A stretch of DNA of 64,000 bases from Ruegeria lacuscaerulensis (lineage in GTDB: Bacteria > Pseudomonadota > Alphaproteobacteria > Rhodobacterales > Rhodobacteraceae): positions 62,001 to 126,000 of the forward strand of contig NZ_WPZL01000008.1 in NCBI RefSeq assembly GCF_013031245.1, read 5' to 3'. The position numbers and the translations under genes are program-made. A model generated the notes under the pieces. It was not told the DNA's origin and ran no database searches. It worked only from the letters and a program-made list of their open reading frames with translations. Below are positions 46,338 through 55,864 of this stretch, in pieces; positions within the stretch are counted from its first letter, which is position 1; each line of letters begins with the position of its first letter.

Positions 46338-47696
46338 ATGTCAGATATCGAATGCAAACTTCTGATTATCGGAGCTGGTCCCGGCGGTTATGTCTGCGCC
46401 ATCCGGGCCGGGCAGCTGGGCATTGACACCGTGATCGTAGACGAAGGCGAACCCGGCGGCACCTGCTTGAACGTAGGATGTATCCCGTCCAAGGCGCTGA
46501 TCCACGCAGCTGACGAATTTTACAAGATCACCCATGCATCCCAAAGGCCCTTGGGCATTTCGGTGCCGCAGCCAAAGATTGATCTGGCTAAAACGGTTGC
46601 CTGGAAGGACAGCATCGTCAAGCGGCTGAACACTGGCGTATCTGGGTTGATGAAGAAGGCGGGGGCCAGATTCGTCAGTGGCAGTGCACGATTTGTCGAT
46701 GGCAAAACGGTCTTGGTACGAAAGGGTGATGAAGAACATTCGATCAGTGCCGAGTTTATCGTGATCGCATCTGGCTCTGCCCCTGTCGAACTGCCGATTT
46801 TGCCATTCGGTGGACCGATCTTGTCCTCAACCGAGGCTCTCGCCCTGACCGAGGTGCCGGATAGCCTTGCCGTTGTTGGTGGGGGTTACATCGGGCTAGA
46901 ACTGGGCACAGTATTCGCCAAACTAGGCACCGAAGTCACGGTGGTCGAAGCCGAAGATCACATCCTACCACTCTACGATACCGGCTTGACCCGCCCTGTG
47001 GCCGAACGGCTGGACGAATTGGGAGTGACTGTCATGACAGGCGCAAGGGCACTGGGTTTCGAAGACGGCACCTTGCAGACAGATCAAGGCGAGGTAGCGG
47101 CCGACAAAGTTCTGGTAACGGTCGGTCGTCGCCCGCGCACCGTTGGCATCGGCATCGAAGAACTGGCGCTGACGCAGGATGGACCTTTCGTCAAGATTGA
47201 TCGATATTGCCAAACCTCGATGCGCGGCATCTATGCCATCGGCGATGTCACAGGCGAGCCAATGCTGGCCCACCGTGCCATGGCGCAGGGGGAGATGGTG
47301 GCCGAACTCGTTGCGGGTCATTCGGTCGAATGGGACAAACGCGCGATACCTGCGGTCTGCTTTACCGATCCCGAAGTGGTGACCTGCGGTGCATTACCGG
47401 ACGAGGTTGAAGGCACCAAAACCACCCTGTTCCCCTTTCAGGCCAATGGCCGTGCCATGACCACCGAACGCGAAGACGGGCTCTTCCGGGTGGTCTGGCG
47501 TGAAAGCGATCATGCTGTGGTTGGGATTCAGGCAGTTGGCGAAGGCATCTCTGAGTTATCGGCGGCCTTTTCCCTGGCAATCGAAATGGGTGCTTGTCTG
47601 GAAGATATCAGCGCCACGGTTCACGCGCACCCGACCCGATCGGAAAGCCTGCAAGAGGCATGTTTGCGCGCCCTGGGCCACGCCCTGCATATCTGA
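46338..47696 (+). CDS. lpdV: Dihydrolipoyl dehydrogenase (E3) of the branched-chain complex
   Basis: FAD-dependent flavoprotein that reoxidises the E2 lipoyl group with NAD+. The 452-residue protein has the FAD motif IIGAGPGGYVCAIRAGQLG, redox-active Cys43 and Cys48 in GGTCLNVGCIPSK, an NAD motif VVGGGYIGLELGTVFAKLG, the FAD-binding YAIGDVTGEPMLAHRA and the catalytic His-Glu pair in VHAHPTRSE. Its ATG directly follows the E2 stop codon. A separate E3 for the pyruvate and 2-oxoglutarate complexes is expected elsewhere in the genome, so this one is probably dedicated. Confidence 0.95.
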   Translation: MSDIECKLLIIGAGPGGYVCAIRAGQLGIDTVIVDEGEPGGTCLNVGCIPSKALIHAADEFYKITHASQRPLGISVPQPKIDLAKTVAWKDSIVKRLNTGVSGLMKKAGARFVSGSARFVDGKTVLVRKGDEEHSISAEFIVIASGSAPVELPILPFGGPILSSTEALALTEVPDSLAVVGGGYIGLELGTVFAKLGTEVTVVEAEDHILPLYDTGLTRPVAERLDELGVTVMTGARALGFEDGTLQTDQGEVAADKVLVTVGRRPRTVGIGIEELALTQDGPFVKIDRYCQTSMRGIYAIGDVTGEPMLAHRAMAQGEMVAELVAGHSVEWDKRAIPAVCFTDPEVVTCGALPDEVEGTKTTLFPFQANGRAMTTEREDGLFRVVWRESDHAVVGIQAVGEGISELSAAFSLAIEMGACLEDISATVHAHPTRSESLQEACLRALGHALHI

Positions 47697-47876
47697 CCAG
47701 CCACTCGCTGCAGCCTGTTTAATTTCCCACCCAAAACCATCTCCACTGGCACCGGATCGCACCTGCACCGGGCGGCACACTATTGGCATTGAATGGCGGC
47801 GACAATCGAGGGGGTTGCCGGTCGCAAATTTGAGCACAGAGCGGATCGTGCTACCATGTGTTGTAGGGAAGCAAAC

Positions 47877-49289
47877 ATGGAGATTGCAAAGCAACGGCTA
47901 AAACTCCTCTGCCTGATCATCCTGACCTTCCTGTCGGCTGACCGGTTGAACGGCCAGGTTGATATGGCAGACGCAACCGATAACCGGGTGCTGCACACGG
48001 TGATCGAAGGGCCAATTGGCCCGGCCACCGTGCATCACATCGCGCGCGTGCTTGAACTTTCAAGGAGCCAGAATACCTCGGCGGTCGTATTGGAACTCAA
48101 TACGCCCGGAGGGTTGGCGGACGCCATGCGGGAAATCATCTCCGAGATTCTGCTGTCACCGGTTCCGGTGATTACCTATGTCGCGCCACCCGGCGCCCAT
48201 GCAGCCAGCGCCGGCACCTATATCCTGTATGCCAGCCATGTCGCCGCGATGGCACCGGGAACGAACCTCGGTGCAGCCACTCCGGTTGCGATTGGCGGTA
48301 TGCCCGGTGGTTTGCCCGGGCAACCGCCGGAAGAGACGGGCGAAAAGGATAAGGAAACCGAAGAGGGCAAGGCTGACGATCCGTTGGCACCAAAAGATGC
48401 TATGTCAGCCAAGGCCACCAATGACGCAGCGGCCCTGATCCGCAGCCTGGCCGAGTTACACGGCCGCAACGCGGATTGGGCGGAAAGCGCGGTGCGGCAG
48501 GCCGAGAGTTTATCCGCGGAACAGGCGCTGAAGCTGAATGTCATCGACCTGATGGCCCCAAACCTCAACGCATTATTGCGGGACGCAGACGGCCGCAGCG
48601 TGGTGATAGGGGAATCCCGGCAACCGCTGACCCTTTCCGGCCTGCCCGTGGAACGGATCGAGATGGAGGCGATTACCCGGATCCTCAGCATTCTGTCGAA
48701 CCCGAACGTGGCGTTGGTGCTGATGATGCTTGGCGTTTACGGCCTGATATTCGAGTTCTGGAACCCCGGTGCAATTGTTCCCGGAGTGGTCGGGGCAATT
48801 TGTCTTACGTTGGGGCTTTATGCACTTAATCAGTTGCCGCTGGACTATGCGGGGCTGGCACTGATTGGGCTTGGTATTGCGTTTATGGTGGCCGAAGCCT
48901 TTTCACCAAGCTTTGGGGTGCTTGGGCTTGGCGGAATTGTCGCCTTTTCTCTTGGGGCTGCGATGCTAGTTGACACGGATGTCGAAGCCTACCGCGTCTC
49001 ATGGTGGTTGATCGGGGTAATGGCATTGCTCAGCGCATCGATCCTGGCGGTGCTGCTGGGCTACACAATCCACACTTATCGGCGAACGCCGGTGTCGGGT
49101 TCAGACCGGATGATGGGCGCGCAGGCCCGCGTGATGGATTGGTCCGGCGGTGCCGGGTTCGTCTGGGTCGAAGGGGAACGATGGCAGGCCCACGGAACAA
49201 CTGGGCTGCAGCCGGGACAAGAAGTGCGGGTTTTGGAGATCGAAGGCCTCACGCTGCGTGTCGGGCCGACAACCACGGAGAAATCATAG
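47877..49289 (+). CDS. nfeD: NfeD family membrane serine protease
   Basis: A 470-residue NfeD1b-type protein. After an N-terminal signal or anchor helix comes a ClpP-like serine protease domain (about 40-250), with PGGLADAMREI and the nucleophile Ser in GAHAASAGTY; a Lys shortly after (KDAMSAKATNDAA) completes the expected Ser-Lys pair. A Pro/Glu-rich insert lies between them. Four or so membrane helices follow (about 285-405), then a C-terminal OB-fold NfeD domain. Such proteases cleave the C-terminus of their stomatin partner. The partner slipin gene lies 17 bases downstream. ATG at 47877 with AGGGAAG was chosen over a longer frame. Confidence 0.92.
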   Translation: MEIAKQRLKLLCLIILTFLSADRLNGQVDMADATDNRVLHTVIEGPIGPATVHHIARVLELSRSQNTSAVVLELNTPGGLADAMREIISEILLSPVPVITYVAPPGAHAASAGTYILYASHVAAMAPGTNLGAATPVAIGGMPGGLPGQPPEETGEKDKETEEGKADDPLAPKDAMSAKATNDAAALIRSLAELHGRNADWAESAVRQAESLSAEQALKLNVIDLMAPNLNALLRDADGRSVVIGESRQPLTLSGLPVERIEMEAITRILSILSNPNVALVLMMLGVYGLIFEFWNPGAIVPGVVGAICLTLGLYALNQLPLDYAGLALIGLGIAFMVAEAFSPSFGVLGLGGIVAFSLGAAMLVDTDVEAYRVSWWLIGVMALLSASILAVLLGYTIHTYRRTPVSGSDRMMGAQARVMDWSGGAGFVWVEGERWQAHGTTGLQPGQEVRVLEIEGLTLRVGPTTTEKS

Positions 49290-49306
49290 ACTGGCGGAGG
49301 AAAACA

Positions 49307-50074
49307 ATGATGGAAGCATTCCCGTTTGAATGGATCGCCTATCTCATCGTGATGGCGCTGGTGTTCCTGTTTCTGCAAGCCGCGATCTACATCTTTCGGG
49401 AATATGAGCGGGGCGTGTTGTTCACACTCGGGCGGTTCACACGGGTCTCGGGGCCGGGGTTTGTCCTGATCATTCCGGTGGTACAGCAGCTTGTGCGCAC
49501 TGATCTGCGCATGTTTGTCGAAGATGTGCCCAGCCAGGACGTGATCAGCCGCGATAATGTGTCGGTCAAAGTTAATGCGGTGATCTATTTCCGTATCGTG
49601 GATGCGCAACGTGCTATCATCAACGTGGCGGATTTTCGGGCGGCCGTCAGCCAGTTGGCGCAGACCACCCTGCGTTCAGTGCTGGGCAAGCACGAACTGG
49701 ACGAGATGCTGGCCGAGCGTGACAAGCTCAACGCCGATATTCAGGAGATACTGGATCGTCAAACAGATGCCTGGGGCATCAAGGTTGCGAATGTCGAGAT
49801 CAAGCATGTGGATATTGACGAAAGCATGGTTCGCGCCATTGCCAAACAAGCCGAAGCTGAACGCCTGCGCCGGGCACGGGTCATCAATGCTCAGGGCGAG
49901 TTTCAGGCGGCATCGAAATTGGTGGAGGCAGGCAAGCTGCTGGCGACCCAGCCAAATTCAATGCAGCTGCGTTATTTCAACGCCCTCAATGACATCGCTG
50001 CCGACGGCACAACGACAATTGTTTTTCCATTGCCCGTCGATCTTCTTCCAAAACTTCAGAAGAAAGACGAGTAA
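49307..50074 (+). CDS. Slipin (stomatin/prohibitin homologue, SPFH domain)
   Basis: A 255-residue membrane-anchored SPFH protein that forms oligomers in membrane microdomains. An N-terminal hydrophobic helix (about 8-30) is followed by EYERGVLFTLGRFTRVSGPGF, the SPFH core (VPSQDVISRDNVSVKVNAVIYFRI in outline) and the conserved helix AIAKQAEAERLRRARVINAQGE. The C-terminus ends FPLPVDLLPKL, the hydrophobic tail typically recognised by NfeD proteases. GGAGG lies six bases before the chosen ATG at 49307; a second ATG follows at once. It is translated with nfeD and is the classic partner. Confidence 0.93.
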   Translation: MMEAFPFEWIAYLIVMALVFLFLQAAIYIFREYERGVLFTLGRFTRVSGPGFVLIIPVVQQLVRTDLRMFVEDVPSQDVISRDNVSVKVNAVIYFRIVDAQRAIINVADFRAAVSQLAQTTLRSVLGKHELDEMLAERDKLNADIQEILDRQTDAWGIKVANVEIKHVDIDESMVRAIAKQAEAERLRRARVINAQGEFQAASKLVEAGKLLATQPNSMQLRYFNALNDIAADGTTTIVFPLPVDLLPKLQKKDE

Positions 50075-50263
50075 ATCGAGTATCCCGCAACTGGTTCTGC
50101 ACTTTGGGCTTTGTTGCAGACTTTGAGCCGGTACTCTCCAATATGTAGAGTTCGAGTTTCAGTCCGCGCCAGTGTCACTTTTCAACAGCCACTCAAGGTT
50201 GAGAAAAGCCAAGATTGCAATCCGTCACCCACATCGGATTCCAACCTTGACCACGAGCCTACC

Positions 50264-51082
50264 TCAATTTGATTCAAGTACTGCGTTCAGGAATTGCTGC
50301 GTCCGCTCCCGCTGGGGGTTTTCAAACAGGTCCGACGGCGCGGCCTGTTCTTCGATTGCGCCGTTGAAGAAAAAGCAGACGCGATCCGAGATGTCCTTGG
50401 CAAAACCCATCTGGTGCGTCACCATTAGCATCGTCAGGTTATGTGCATCCACCAGTTTGCGGATCACGTTCGTCACTTCACCGATCACCTCAGGATCCAG
50501 TGCAGACGTCACCTCGTCAAACAACATGACCTTGGGGCGCATGGCCAGCGCGCGCGCGATTGCGACACGTTGCTGCTGACCACCAGACAGGCGCGACGGG
50601 TGCTGATCGCGCTTGTCCGCCATGCCAACCATCTGGAGCAGCTCCATCGACCGCTCCTCGGCCTCTTTCCTTGGCAGGCCTAGCACCTGTACCGGACCTT
50701 CCATGCAGTTCTGCAACGCAGTCATATGCGGGAACAAATTGAAATGCTGAAAACACATGCCGATCTTGCTGCGGATACGCCGGATATGCGCCGGGTTCGC
50801 GGGCACCAGAACGCCACCTTTTTCCATATGTGTCAGCGGTTCCCCATCCACATAGATGACACCTCCATTGATGGTTTCCAGCGTCATCAACATCCGAAGA
50901 ACAGTCGTCTTACCTGACCCTGACGGGCCAATGATTGTCACCATCTCACCCGCGTCGACATCCAGGTTCAGATCGTCGAGCACGGTCAGCGCGCCATAGC
51001 TTTTGCGCACATTCTGAAAGCGGACCATCGGGATGTTATCCCCCTCCAGACGCAAGGGGTATTGGCTCATATCTTCGGTCAT
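50264..51082 (-). CDS. ehuA: Ectoine/hydroxyectoine-type ABC transporter ATP-binding protein
   Basis: A 272-residue polar-amino-acid-type ABC ATPase. Walker A is GPSGSGKTT (about 52-60), signature LSGGQQQRVAIARALAMRPK and Walker B VMLFDEVTSALDPE. The stretches GVIYVDGEPLTHM, VRFQN-type start and HNLTMLMVTHQMGFAKDISDRVCFF match my memory of EhuA closely. Its ATG directly follows the ehuD stop. It is the last gene of a minus-strand operon ehuB-C-D-A. The exact substrate is inferred only from family resemblance and may be another zwitterion. Confidence 0.85.
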   Translation of the reverse strand: MTEDMSQYPLRLEGDNIPMVRFQNVRKSYGALTVLDDLNLDVDAGEMVTIIGPSGSGKTTVLRMLMTLETINGGVIYVDGEPLTHMEKGGVLVPANPAHIRRIRSKIGMCFQHFNLFPHMTALQNCMEGPVQVLGLPRKEAEERSMELLQMVGMADKRDQHPSRLSGGQQQRVAIARALAMRPKVMLFDEVTSALDPEVIGEVTNVIRKLVDAHNLTMLMVTHQMGFAKDISDRVCFFFNGAIEEQAAPSDLFENPQRERTQQFLNAVLESN

Positions 51083-51748
51083 TTACTTCATTCCCATCTT
51101 ACGACGCACCCATTTTTCGAATTGGGTGATCAGAAACGCGGTTGGCAACGAGATCGCTAGAAAGATCACGCCGACCATGGTGTAGGGCTCAAGATACCGA
51201 TAGTTCAGAGCACCAACTGCGTTGGCAGTGTGCATTAATTCAGCCACGCCGATCACGGACAGCATCGGTGTGTCCTTGAAAATTCCCACAAGGTAATTGC
51301 CCATTCCGGAAATCGCCGGAGGCAGAGCCTGCGGGATGATAATGCGGCGATACGTTTGGGTGACCGGCATATTGATTGCTTTTGCCGCCTCCCACTGGCC
51401 TTTCGGTACGCTTTCGATGCCACCGCGATACACTTCGGACAGGTAGGCGGCATAATGCACACCGATCGCTATCAACCCGGAAGTCCAGGGCGACAGGTTA
51501 ATTCCGAACTGCGGCCCGACATAGAAAACGAAGAACACCTGTAGCAGCAGCGGTGTCGAGCGAATGAACTCGACGACCTCGCGCACACACATTGTAACGA
51601 TGCGGTACGGCGTGCGTTGTGCCAAAACAAGGACCAACCCCAGCACAACGGCAATTGCATAGCCCCCACCCGCAGCCATCAGAGTTTTCCCAGTGGCATC
51701 AATAAAGCGGGGCAGTATTTCCCATGTCCAGTCCCAACGCCATTCCAT
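51083..51748 (-). CDS. ehuD: Ectoine/hydroxyectoine-type ABC transporter permease
   Basis: A 221-residue HisM-type membrane permease of about five spans, with the coupling loop GQWEAAKAINMPVTQTYRRIIIPQALPPAISGMGN and the N-terminal FIRSTPLLLQVFFVFY. It pairs with EhuC. The ATG at 51748 is preferred to a TTG three bases earlier because it is a standard codon and GGGAGG is well spaced from it; the gene starts three bases after the ehuC stop. Family call is strong, substrate assignment moderate. Confidence 0.85.
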   Translation of the reverse strand: MEWRWDWTWEILPRFIDATGKTLMAAGGGYAIAVVLGLVLVLAQRTPYRIVTMCVREVVEFIRSTPLLLQVFFVFYVGPQFGINLSPWTSGLIAIGVHYAAYLSEVYRGGIESVPKGQWEAAKAINMPVTQTYRRIIIPQALPPAISGMGNYLVGIFKDTPMLSVIGVAELMHTANAVGALNYRYLEPYTMVGVIFLAISLPTAFLITQFEKWVRRKMGMK

Positions 51749-51751
51749 CAA

Positions 51752-52417
51752 TCAGGCCCTCCCGATTTTGCGGGCCATCGAACGCTCGAAAAACCGCATG
51801 AACGGGGTGATGAGGAACCGCGCGAAGACGTAGTAGATAATCAGGGCCGTGCCGAAGGTTTGCACCGACAGGAAGGTGGAGATGTTGATCTGACGGGCTT
51901 CGAACATAAGGTCCGTGACCGAAATCAGCGCCACTAGCGCCGTACCTTTCATGATCTCGATGACCAGATTTCCCCAGGGCGGTAGCATGATTACAAAGGC
52001 CTGAGGCAGAATGATACGTCGCATCCTCTGTGCCGGGGTCATGTTGATGGCCTTGGCGGCTTCCCATTGACCTTTGGGAACGGCGAGGATCGCGCCGCGG
52101 ACCAGTTCTGCCCCATACGCCCCCATGTTCATGCCGACCGCGATGAAGCCCGCAGTGAATTTGTCCAGCGTGATCCCGAACAGCGGAAGGACGAAGAAAA
52201 TCCAGAACAGCTGAACCAGCAGCGAAGTTCCCCGGAAAATCTCGATATAGACCGTGGCAAAACTTTTGACGGCAAGGTTGGAAGACATGCGCATCAGACC
52301 GAAGGAGAGAGCCACGACTACCGACACAATGGTCGCCAGGACAAATTGCACGACCGTGATTAGCGACCCTTCGAGAAATCGGCCGCCATAGGTTTCCAGG
52401 AATTCGAAATAGGGCAA
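51752..52417 (-). CDS. ehuC: Ectoine/hydroxyectoine-type ABC transporter permease
   Basis: A 221-residue permease with the same polar-amino-acid architecture as EhuD: LVTVVQFVLATIVSVVVAL-like first span, EIFRGTSLLVQLFWIFF, the coupling loop GQWEAAKAINMTPAQRMRRIILPQAF and LMFEARQINISTFLS. The start is probably a TTG at 52417, preceded by AAGGGAG; a longer TTG frame to 52459 adds fourteen polar residues and would run close to the hairpin at 52463-52488. It follows ehuB after the hairpin. Confidence 0.83.
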   Translation of the reverse strand: MPYFEFLETYGGRFLEGSLITVVQFVLATIVSVVVALSFGLMRMSSNLAVKSFATVYIEIFRGTSLLVQLFWIFFVLPLFGITLDKFTAGFIAVGMNMGAYGAELVRGAILAVPKGQWEAAKAINMTPAQRMRRIILPQAFVIMLPPWGNLVIEIMKGTALVALISVTDLMFEARQINISTFLSVQTFGTALIIYYVFARFLITPFMRFFERSMARKIGRA

Positions 52418-52462
52418 GCCCTGCTCCCTTCGTGTCTGTTCATAAGATACGCGTTGCAAAGA

Positions 52463-52488
52463 CCAGCGCCCGCCTAAGAGGGCGCTGG
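52463..52488 (-). promoter_or_regulatory. Perfect 9-bp hairpin between ehuB and ehuC
   Basis: CCAGCGCCC (52463-52471) pairs exactly with GGGCGCTGG (52480-52488) around an 8-base loop. It lies about 30 bases after the ehuB stop, with no T-run on the minus strand. As with the opp and TRAP hairpins, it probably raises binding-protein mRNA relative to permease mRNA. Confidence 0.8.
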
Positions 52489-52518
52489 ACGATGCTACGT
52501 TTGAAGCGCGGTCGCGCG

Positions 52519-53358
52519 TCAGCGATTAGCGCAGGCCCATTCCATCGAGGCGTCATCGCCGGGCACATTGTCCGGGAAGTAGTCCCACTGTTCGACTGCC
52601 GCCAACATTTCGTCAGACCCAAGGTACCCGGGCATTGCGGCATTGAACTCATCGCGGAATTTATCGTCTTCGGGGTGGAACCCGACGGCGACCCAGTTGA
52701 AGGTCCATTGCGGCAGAGCATTTGTATCCGTTGCCTCAATCCCGTCGGTCTTGTCCGCAAGATCATAGGCTTCGACCGCTGTCATCGCCCCGATCGAAGC
52801 ACGGCCAGCCTTTACCGCCGCCAACACTTCTGTGGTGCCAGGCAGTTGCATGATATTGCTTTCGGGGATGCCGACCTTCAGCGCCTCTTCAACGTTCACA
52901 TACCCGGCAACAGCAGCCATCGTCACCCCGGCATTCTTGATGTCTTCATAGGTCTGCAGACCCTCAGGATTGCCATCAGGCACAATGAAGGCGTTACCGA
53001 ACTGCCCGATCGGCTCGGAAAAATCGATATTCTCGCACCGCGATCCAAGGATATACATGCCGCCGGTTATCACATCCACGCGGCCTGCGATCAGGCTTGG
53101 GATCAGGCCCGCCCAATCCGTCACCACGGGTTCAATATTTGTGTGACCCATCTTCTCAAGCAGATCCAGGGTGATTTGGTTCACAAATCCCAGCGGCTCA
53201 CCGTTTTCGCCCGGGTGAGCCCAGGGGGCAGCTGCGGCAAATCCCAGACGGATCGGTTCGCCCGCTGCAATCCGATCTTCAAGCGGCCCGGCCAGCGCGC
53301 TGCTGGCCGTCACAGCCAAAGCAGCGGAAATGACGGTACTCAGAATCTTGGTTTTCAT
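52519..53358 (-). CDS. ehuB: Ectoine/hydroxyectoine-type ABC transporter substrate-binding protein
   Basis: A 279-residue periplasmic receptor of SBP family 3. The signal peptide (residues 1-23) ends SSALA before GPLEDR. The fold is typical: IRLGFAAAAPWAH, GEPLGFVNQITLDLLEKMG, WAGLIPSLIAGRVDVITGGMYIL and CENIDFSEPIG, where the Phe-rich and Trp residues can form the aromatic box known for EhuB. TAAGGAGAA precedes the ATG. It is the first gene of the ehuBCDA operon and stands 170 bases from the aldehyde dehydrogenase gene on the same strand. Proline, choline-like or other betaine ligands are alternatives. Confidence 0.87.
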   Translation of the reverse strand: MKTKILSTVISAALAVTASSALAGPLEDRIAAGEPIRLGFAAAAPWAHPGENGEPLGFVNQITLDLLEKMGHTNIEPVVTDWAGLIPSLIAGRVDVITGGMYILGSRCENIDFSEPIGQFGNAFIVPDGNPEGLQTYEDIKNAGVTMAAVAGYVNVEEALKVGIPESNIMQLPGTTEVLAAVKAGRASIGAMTAVEAYDLADKTDGIEATDTNALPQWTFNWVAVGFHPEDDKFRDEFNAAMPGYLGSDEMLAAVEQWDYFPDNVPGDDASMEWACANR

Positions 53359-53528
53359 TTTTGGTTCTCCTTACTGTTGGAAAGACTGGTCTGACAAACG
53401 ATCCGCTACCGGATACGCCTGCCCGTCCGACGCGCAGTTTTCTGCGTCTTTTTCGGAACAATGCCAGTGGACGGGAATGCACTGAGGTTTGTTTCCGCAC
53501 AGCTCTTTTTCCCGGCGGCATCAGGTAT

Positions 53529-55085
53529 TTAGTAGGGTGATTCAACTCCTCCCATTTCCACGTAGACGGATTTGATCTGGCTGTAGTGATCCAGCGCGGC
53601 TCTGGAGTTTTCCTTGCCGACGCCGGACTGCTTGAAGCCGCCAAACGGCATTTCGACCGGCATCGCGTTATAAGTATTGATCCAGCACGTTCCTGCCTGA
53701 AGCCGGTCGATTACCCGGTGCGCGCGCGTCAGGTCGCGGGTGAATACTCCGGCGGCCAATCCGAATTCCGTGTCGTTGGCGCGCCGGATCACCTCTTCTT
53801 CATCCGTGAATTCGAGAATCGACAATACCGGTCCGAAAATCTCTTCGCGCGCAATCCGCATATCGTCGGTAACATCTGAGAAAATCGTCGCTTCCACATA
53901 GCAACCGCGTTCGCCCCCGGGCACGGTCGCCTGTTTTCCTCCGCACATAAGCCGGGCGCCATCCGTGTGTCCGGTTTCAATATGACCCAGCACCTTCTGC
54001 ATATGATCAGCCGAGATCAGCGACCCCATCTGAGTATCAGGGTCCAACGGATCTCCCATTCGGATTTTCCGGGTCCGCTCGAGGAGTTTACGTTCAAAGT
54101 CACCCCGGATCGACTGCTGCACAAAGACGCGCGTACCGTTGGAACAAATCTGTCCTGCCGAGTAGAAGTTTCCGAGGATTGCGCCACTGACCGCGGCGTC
54201 CAGATCCGCGTCCTCGAATATGATCAAAGGGGACTTGCCCCCAAGCTCCATGGTCACATGCTTTATCCCAGCCCCGGCGGCGGACATGACCTTGGACCCG
54301 GTCGCGACCGAACCGGTCAGCGAGACTTTTTCGATTTCCGGGTGCGAAACCAGGGCCGCCCCAACGTCGCCATACCCCTGGACTACATTGTAAAGCCCTT
54401 TTGGCAGACCTGCCTCGGCCAGAATTTCCGCGATTTTCAACGCGCAGAGCGGCGTGACCTCGGAGGGTTTGAAGATAACCGAATTACCGCAGGCCAAGGC
54501 CGCAGCGCCCTTGTAGCAAGCGATCTGGGTCGGATAATTCCAGGCACCGATGCCAAGGCAAACACCCAGCGCGACGCGCTTTGTGTAAATGAACGACTCG
54601 CCCTGCGGAATGCACTCTCCCGAGAGGGTGCTGGCCAATCCGCCGTAGAACTCGAACGCTTCGGCCCCAGACAGGGCGTCCGCAACAATCGTTTCCTGAT
54701 AGGGTTTGCCGGTATCAAGCGTCTCAAGAACGGACAGGTCATGATTCCGTTCGCGCATGATCTCCGCGGCCCTTCGAAGGATGCGCCCCCGTTCAGCAGG
54801 CAAAGTGCGTTCCCATTCCACCTGCGCCCGCTTCGCGCTTGCCACCGCGCGCGAAATGATGTCCGGAGTCGCGGAATGCAGCAAAGCGATCCGTTCACCG
54901 GTCGCCGGATAGATGCATTCGATTTGTGCTCCTGCCTTATCCTCGACATATGTTCCGTCAACAAAATGCGAAGCCTGCGGTTGCGCGCGCAGCTCCGACC
55001 CAAGCGGCCGCGGATTCTCAGTTGCCCCGCAATCGGCACATGTACCCAGATCCCCGGATGGTTTCGACTTGGCTTCTAAGTCCAT
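53529..55085 (-). CDS. Betaine-aldehyde-type NAD(P)+ aldehyde dehydrogenase
   Basis: A 518-residue ALDH that oxidises an aldehyde to an acid. The catalytic Cys314 is in [12 protein letters not shown] and the general-base Glu in [23 protein letters not shown] and [11 protein letters not shown] line the cofactor site. The motif CSNGTRVFV is typical of betaine aldehyde dehydrogenases (BetB). An N-terminal extension of about 35 residues before FVDGTYVED includes CADCG and has no counterpart in most BetB proteins. Two ATGs lie close together; the second (55085) has AAAGGA at the right distance. It is upstream of ehuB and downstream of the Lrp gene, all on the minus strand. A CGAATTTCG box lies in its leader. 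Confidence 0.88.
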   Translation of the reverse strand: MDLEAKSKPSGDLGTCADCGATENPRPLGSELRAQPQASHFVDGTYVEDKAGAQIECIYPATGERIALLHSATPDIISRAVASAKRAQVEWERTLPAERGRILRRAAEIMRERNHDLSVLETLDTGKPYQETIVADALSGAEAFEFYGGLASTLSGECIPQGESFIYTKRVALGVCLGIGAWNYPTQIACYKGAAALACGNSVIFKPSEVTPLCALKIAEILAEAGLPKGLYNVVQGYGDVGAALVSHPEIEKVSLTGSVATGSKVMSAAGAGIKHVTMELGGKSPLIIFEDADLDAAVSGAILGNFYSAGQICSNGTRVFVQQSIRGDFERKLLERTRKIRMGDPLDPDTQMGSLISADHMQKVLGHIETGHTDGARLMCGGKQATVPGGERGCYVEATIFSDVTDDMRIAREEIFGPVLSILEFTDEEEVIRRANDTEFGLAAGVFTRDLTRAHRVIDRLQAGTCWINTYNAMPVEMPFGGFKQSGVGKENSRAALDHYSQIKSVYVEMGGVESPY

Positions 55086-55232
55086 GTCCATTCCTTTCGG
55101 CGTGAGGACATTCGACAGCGTGGCGCGTCCGATTCGAGTGGTCTATCTGAGCATGATAAGATCGTAATTCTGTTTTACGCAACTGTTTTGCCATTGCAGT
55201 AAATTTTCTGAGATTTTTTTGCGACCGTTTTA

Positions 55233-55244
55233 CGAATTTCGCAT
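55233..55244. promoter_or_regulatory. CGAATTTCG box upstream of the aldehyde dehydrogenase gene
   Basis: ACGAATTTCGCA, near-palindromic, lies about 150 bases before the aldehyde dehydrogenase start. The identical 12-mer recurs at 55865-55876. It is a candidate binding site for the Lrp/AsnC protein encoded between the two copies. Confidence 0.5.
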
Positions 55245-55292
55245 CTTAATGCTCAATCAGCCAACGTCCTTCGCATTTCCCTTGGCTGCCCG

Positions 55293-55826
55293 TTACCCCC
55301 AGTTGCTTTTCAGCAGGAACTGATTTTTGAAATTCATCAGGCCGGTCATGACCTCGGCCGCGCCAATATCTTCCCTTCCATAAACATGCTCGGACAACAT
55401 GCTGAGAAAGGTCGGGCGGTCATCCGTAACTATTTCGATAAGCAGGTCGTAATTGCCGCTGACCCACACAACGTAAACAATTTCCTCAATCGCAGAGAGG
55501 CGCGCGGCCACGTCCTCCGGCCGGTGCCCCGCCGCGATGCGGATGCCGACCATCGCCTCGGTCCGGTATTCGGAGACCCCGGAATCTGTCACAGCGATGA
55601 TCCGAAGACTTCCGCTGGATTTCATGGCGTTCACACGATTTCGGATCGTCCCTTCTGAAACGTTAAGTTGCTGGGCGATTTCAGCGAACGGCGTTCGGCC
55701 ATCCTTTTGAAGACTCCGAACAATTTCCTGATTAAGTCTGTCGTTCAGTGATGCCGCGTCCCTTTGGCGGGCACCCGCACCGGTGGCCTGGTCCGAGGAT
55801 GTTTTTTTGCGAATTTCGTCTGTCAT
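55293..55826 (-). CDS. Lrp/AsnC family transcriptional regulator
   Basis: A 177-residue regulator with a polar N-terminal tail of about 25 residues, an AsnC-type helix-turn-helix (about 28-75: NQEIVRSLQKDGRTPFAEIAQQLNVSEGTIRNRVNAM in outline) and a RAM effector domain (about 90-165) containing VVWVSGNYDLLIEIVTDD. Lrp/AsnC proteins sense amino acids and often control adjacent uptake and catabolic genes; DoeX/AsnC of ectoine clusters is one example. AGGAAG precedes ATG 55826. It lies between the aldehyde dehydrogenase/ehu operon and the divergent Rieske gene. CGAATTTCG occurs on both flanks and within its first codons, suggesting autoregulation. Confidence 0.92.
   Translation of the reverse strand: MTDEIRKKTSSDQATGAGARQRDAASLNDRLNQEIVRSLQKDGRTPFAEIAQQLNVSEGTIRNRVNAMKSSGSLRIIAVTDSGVSEYRTEAMVGIRIAAGHRPEDVAARLSAIEEIVYVVWVSGNYDLLIEIVTDDRPTFLSMLSEHVYGREDIGAAEVMTGLMNFKNQFLLKSNWG
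55808..55819. promoter_or_regulatory. CGAATTTCG box inside the Lrp gene start
   Basis: TGCGAATTTCGT overlaps codons 3-7 of the Lrp/AsnC gene and shares the CGAATTTCG core with the two intergenic boxes. It might serve in autorepression, or be a coincidence of coding sequence. Confidence 0.35.
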
Positions 55827-55864
55827 GAGATCTTCCTGATTGAGTGCGCATTTCGTATTTTACT

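Noticed and set aside
50264..53358. Complete ectoine catabolic (eut/doe) operon
   Set aside because: The transporter resembles Ehu, but none of EutA, B, C or E was found in the window; only an M24 fragment and an Lrp gene are loosely similar.
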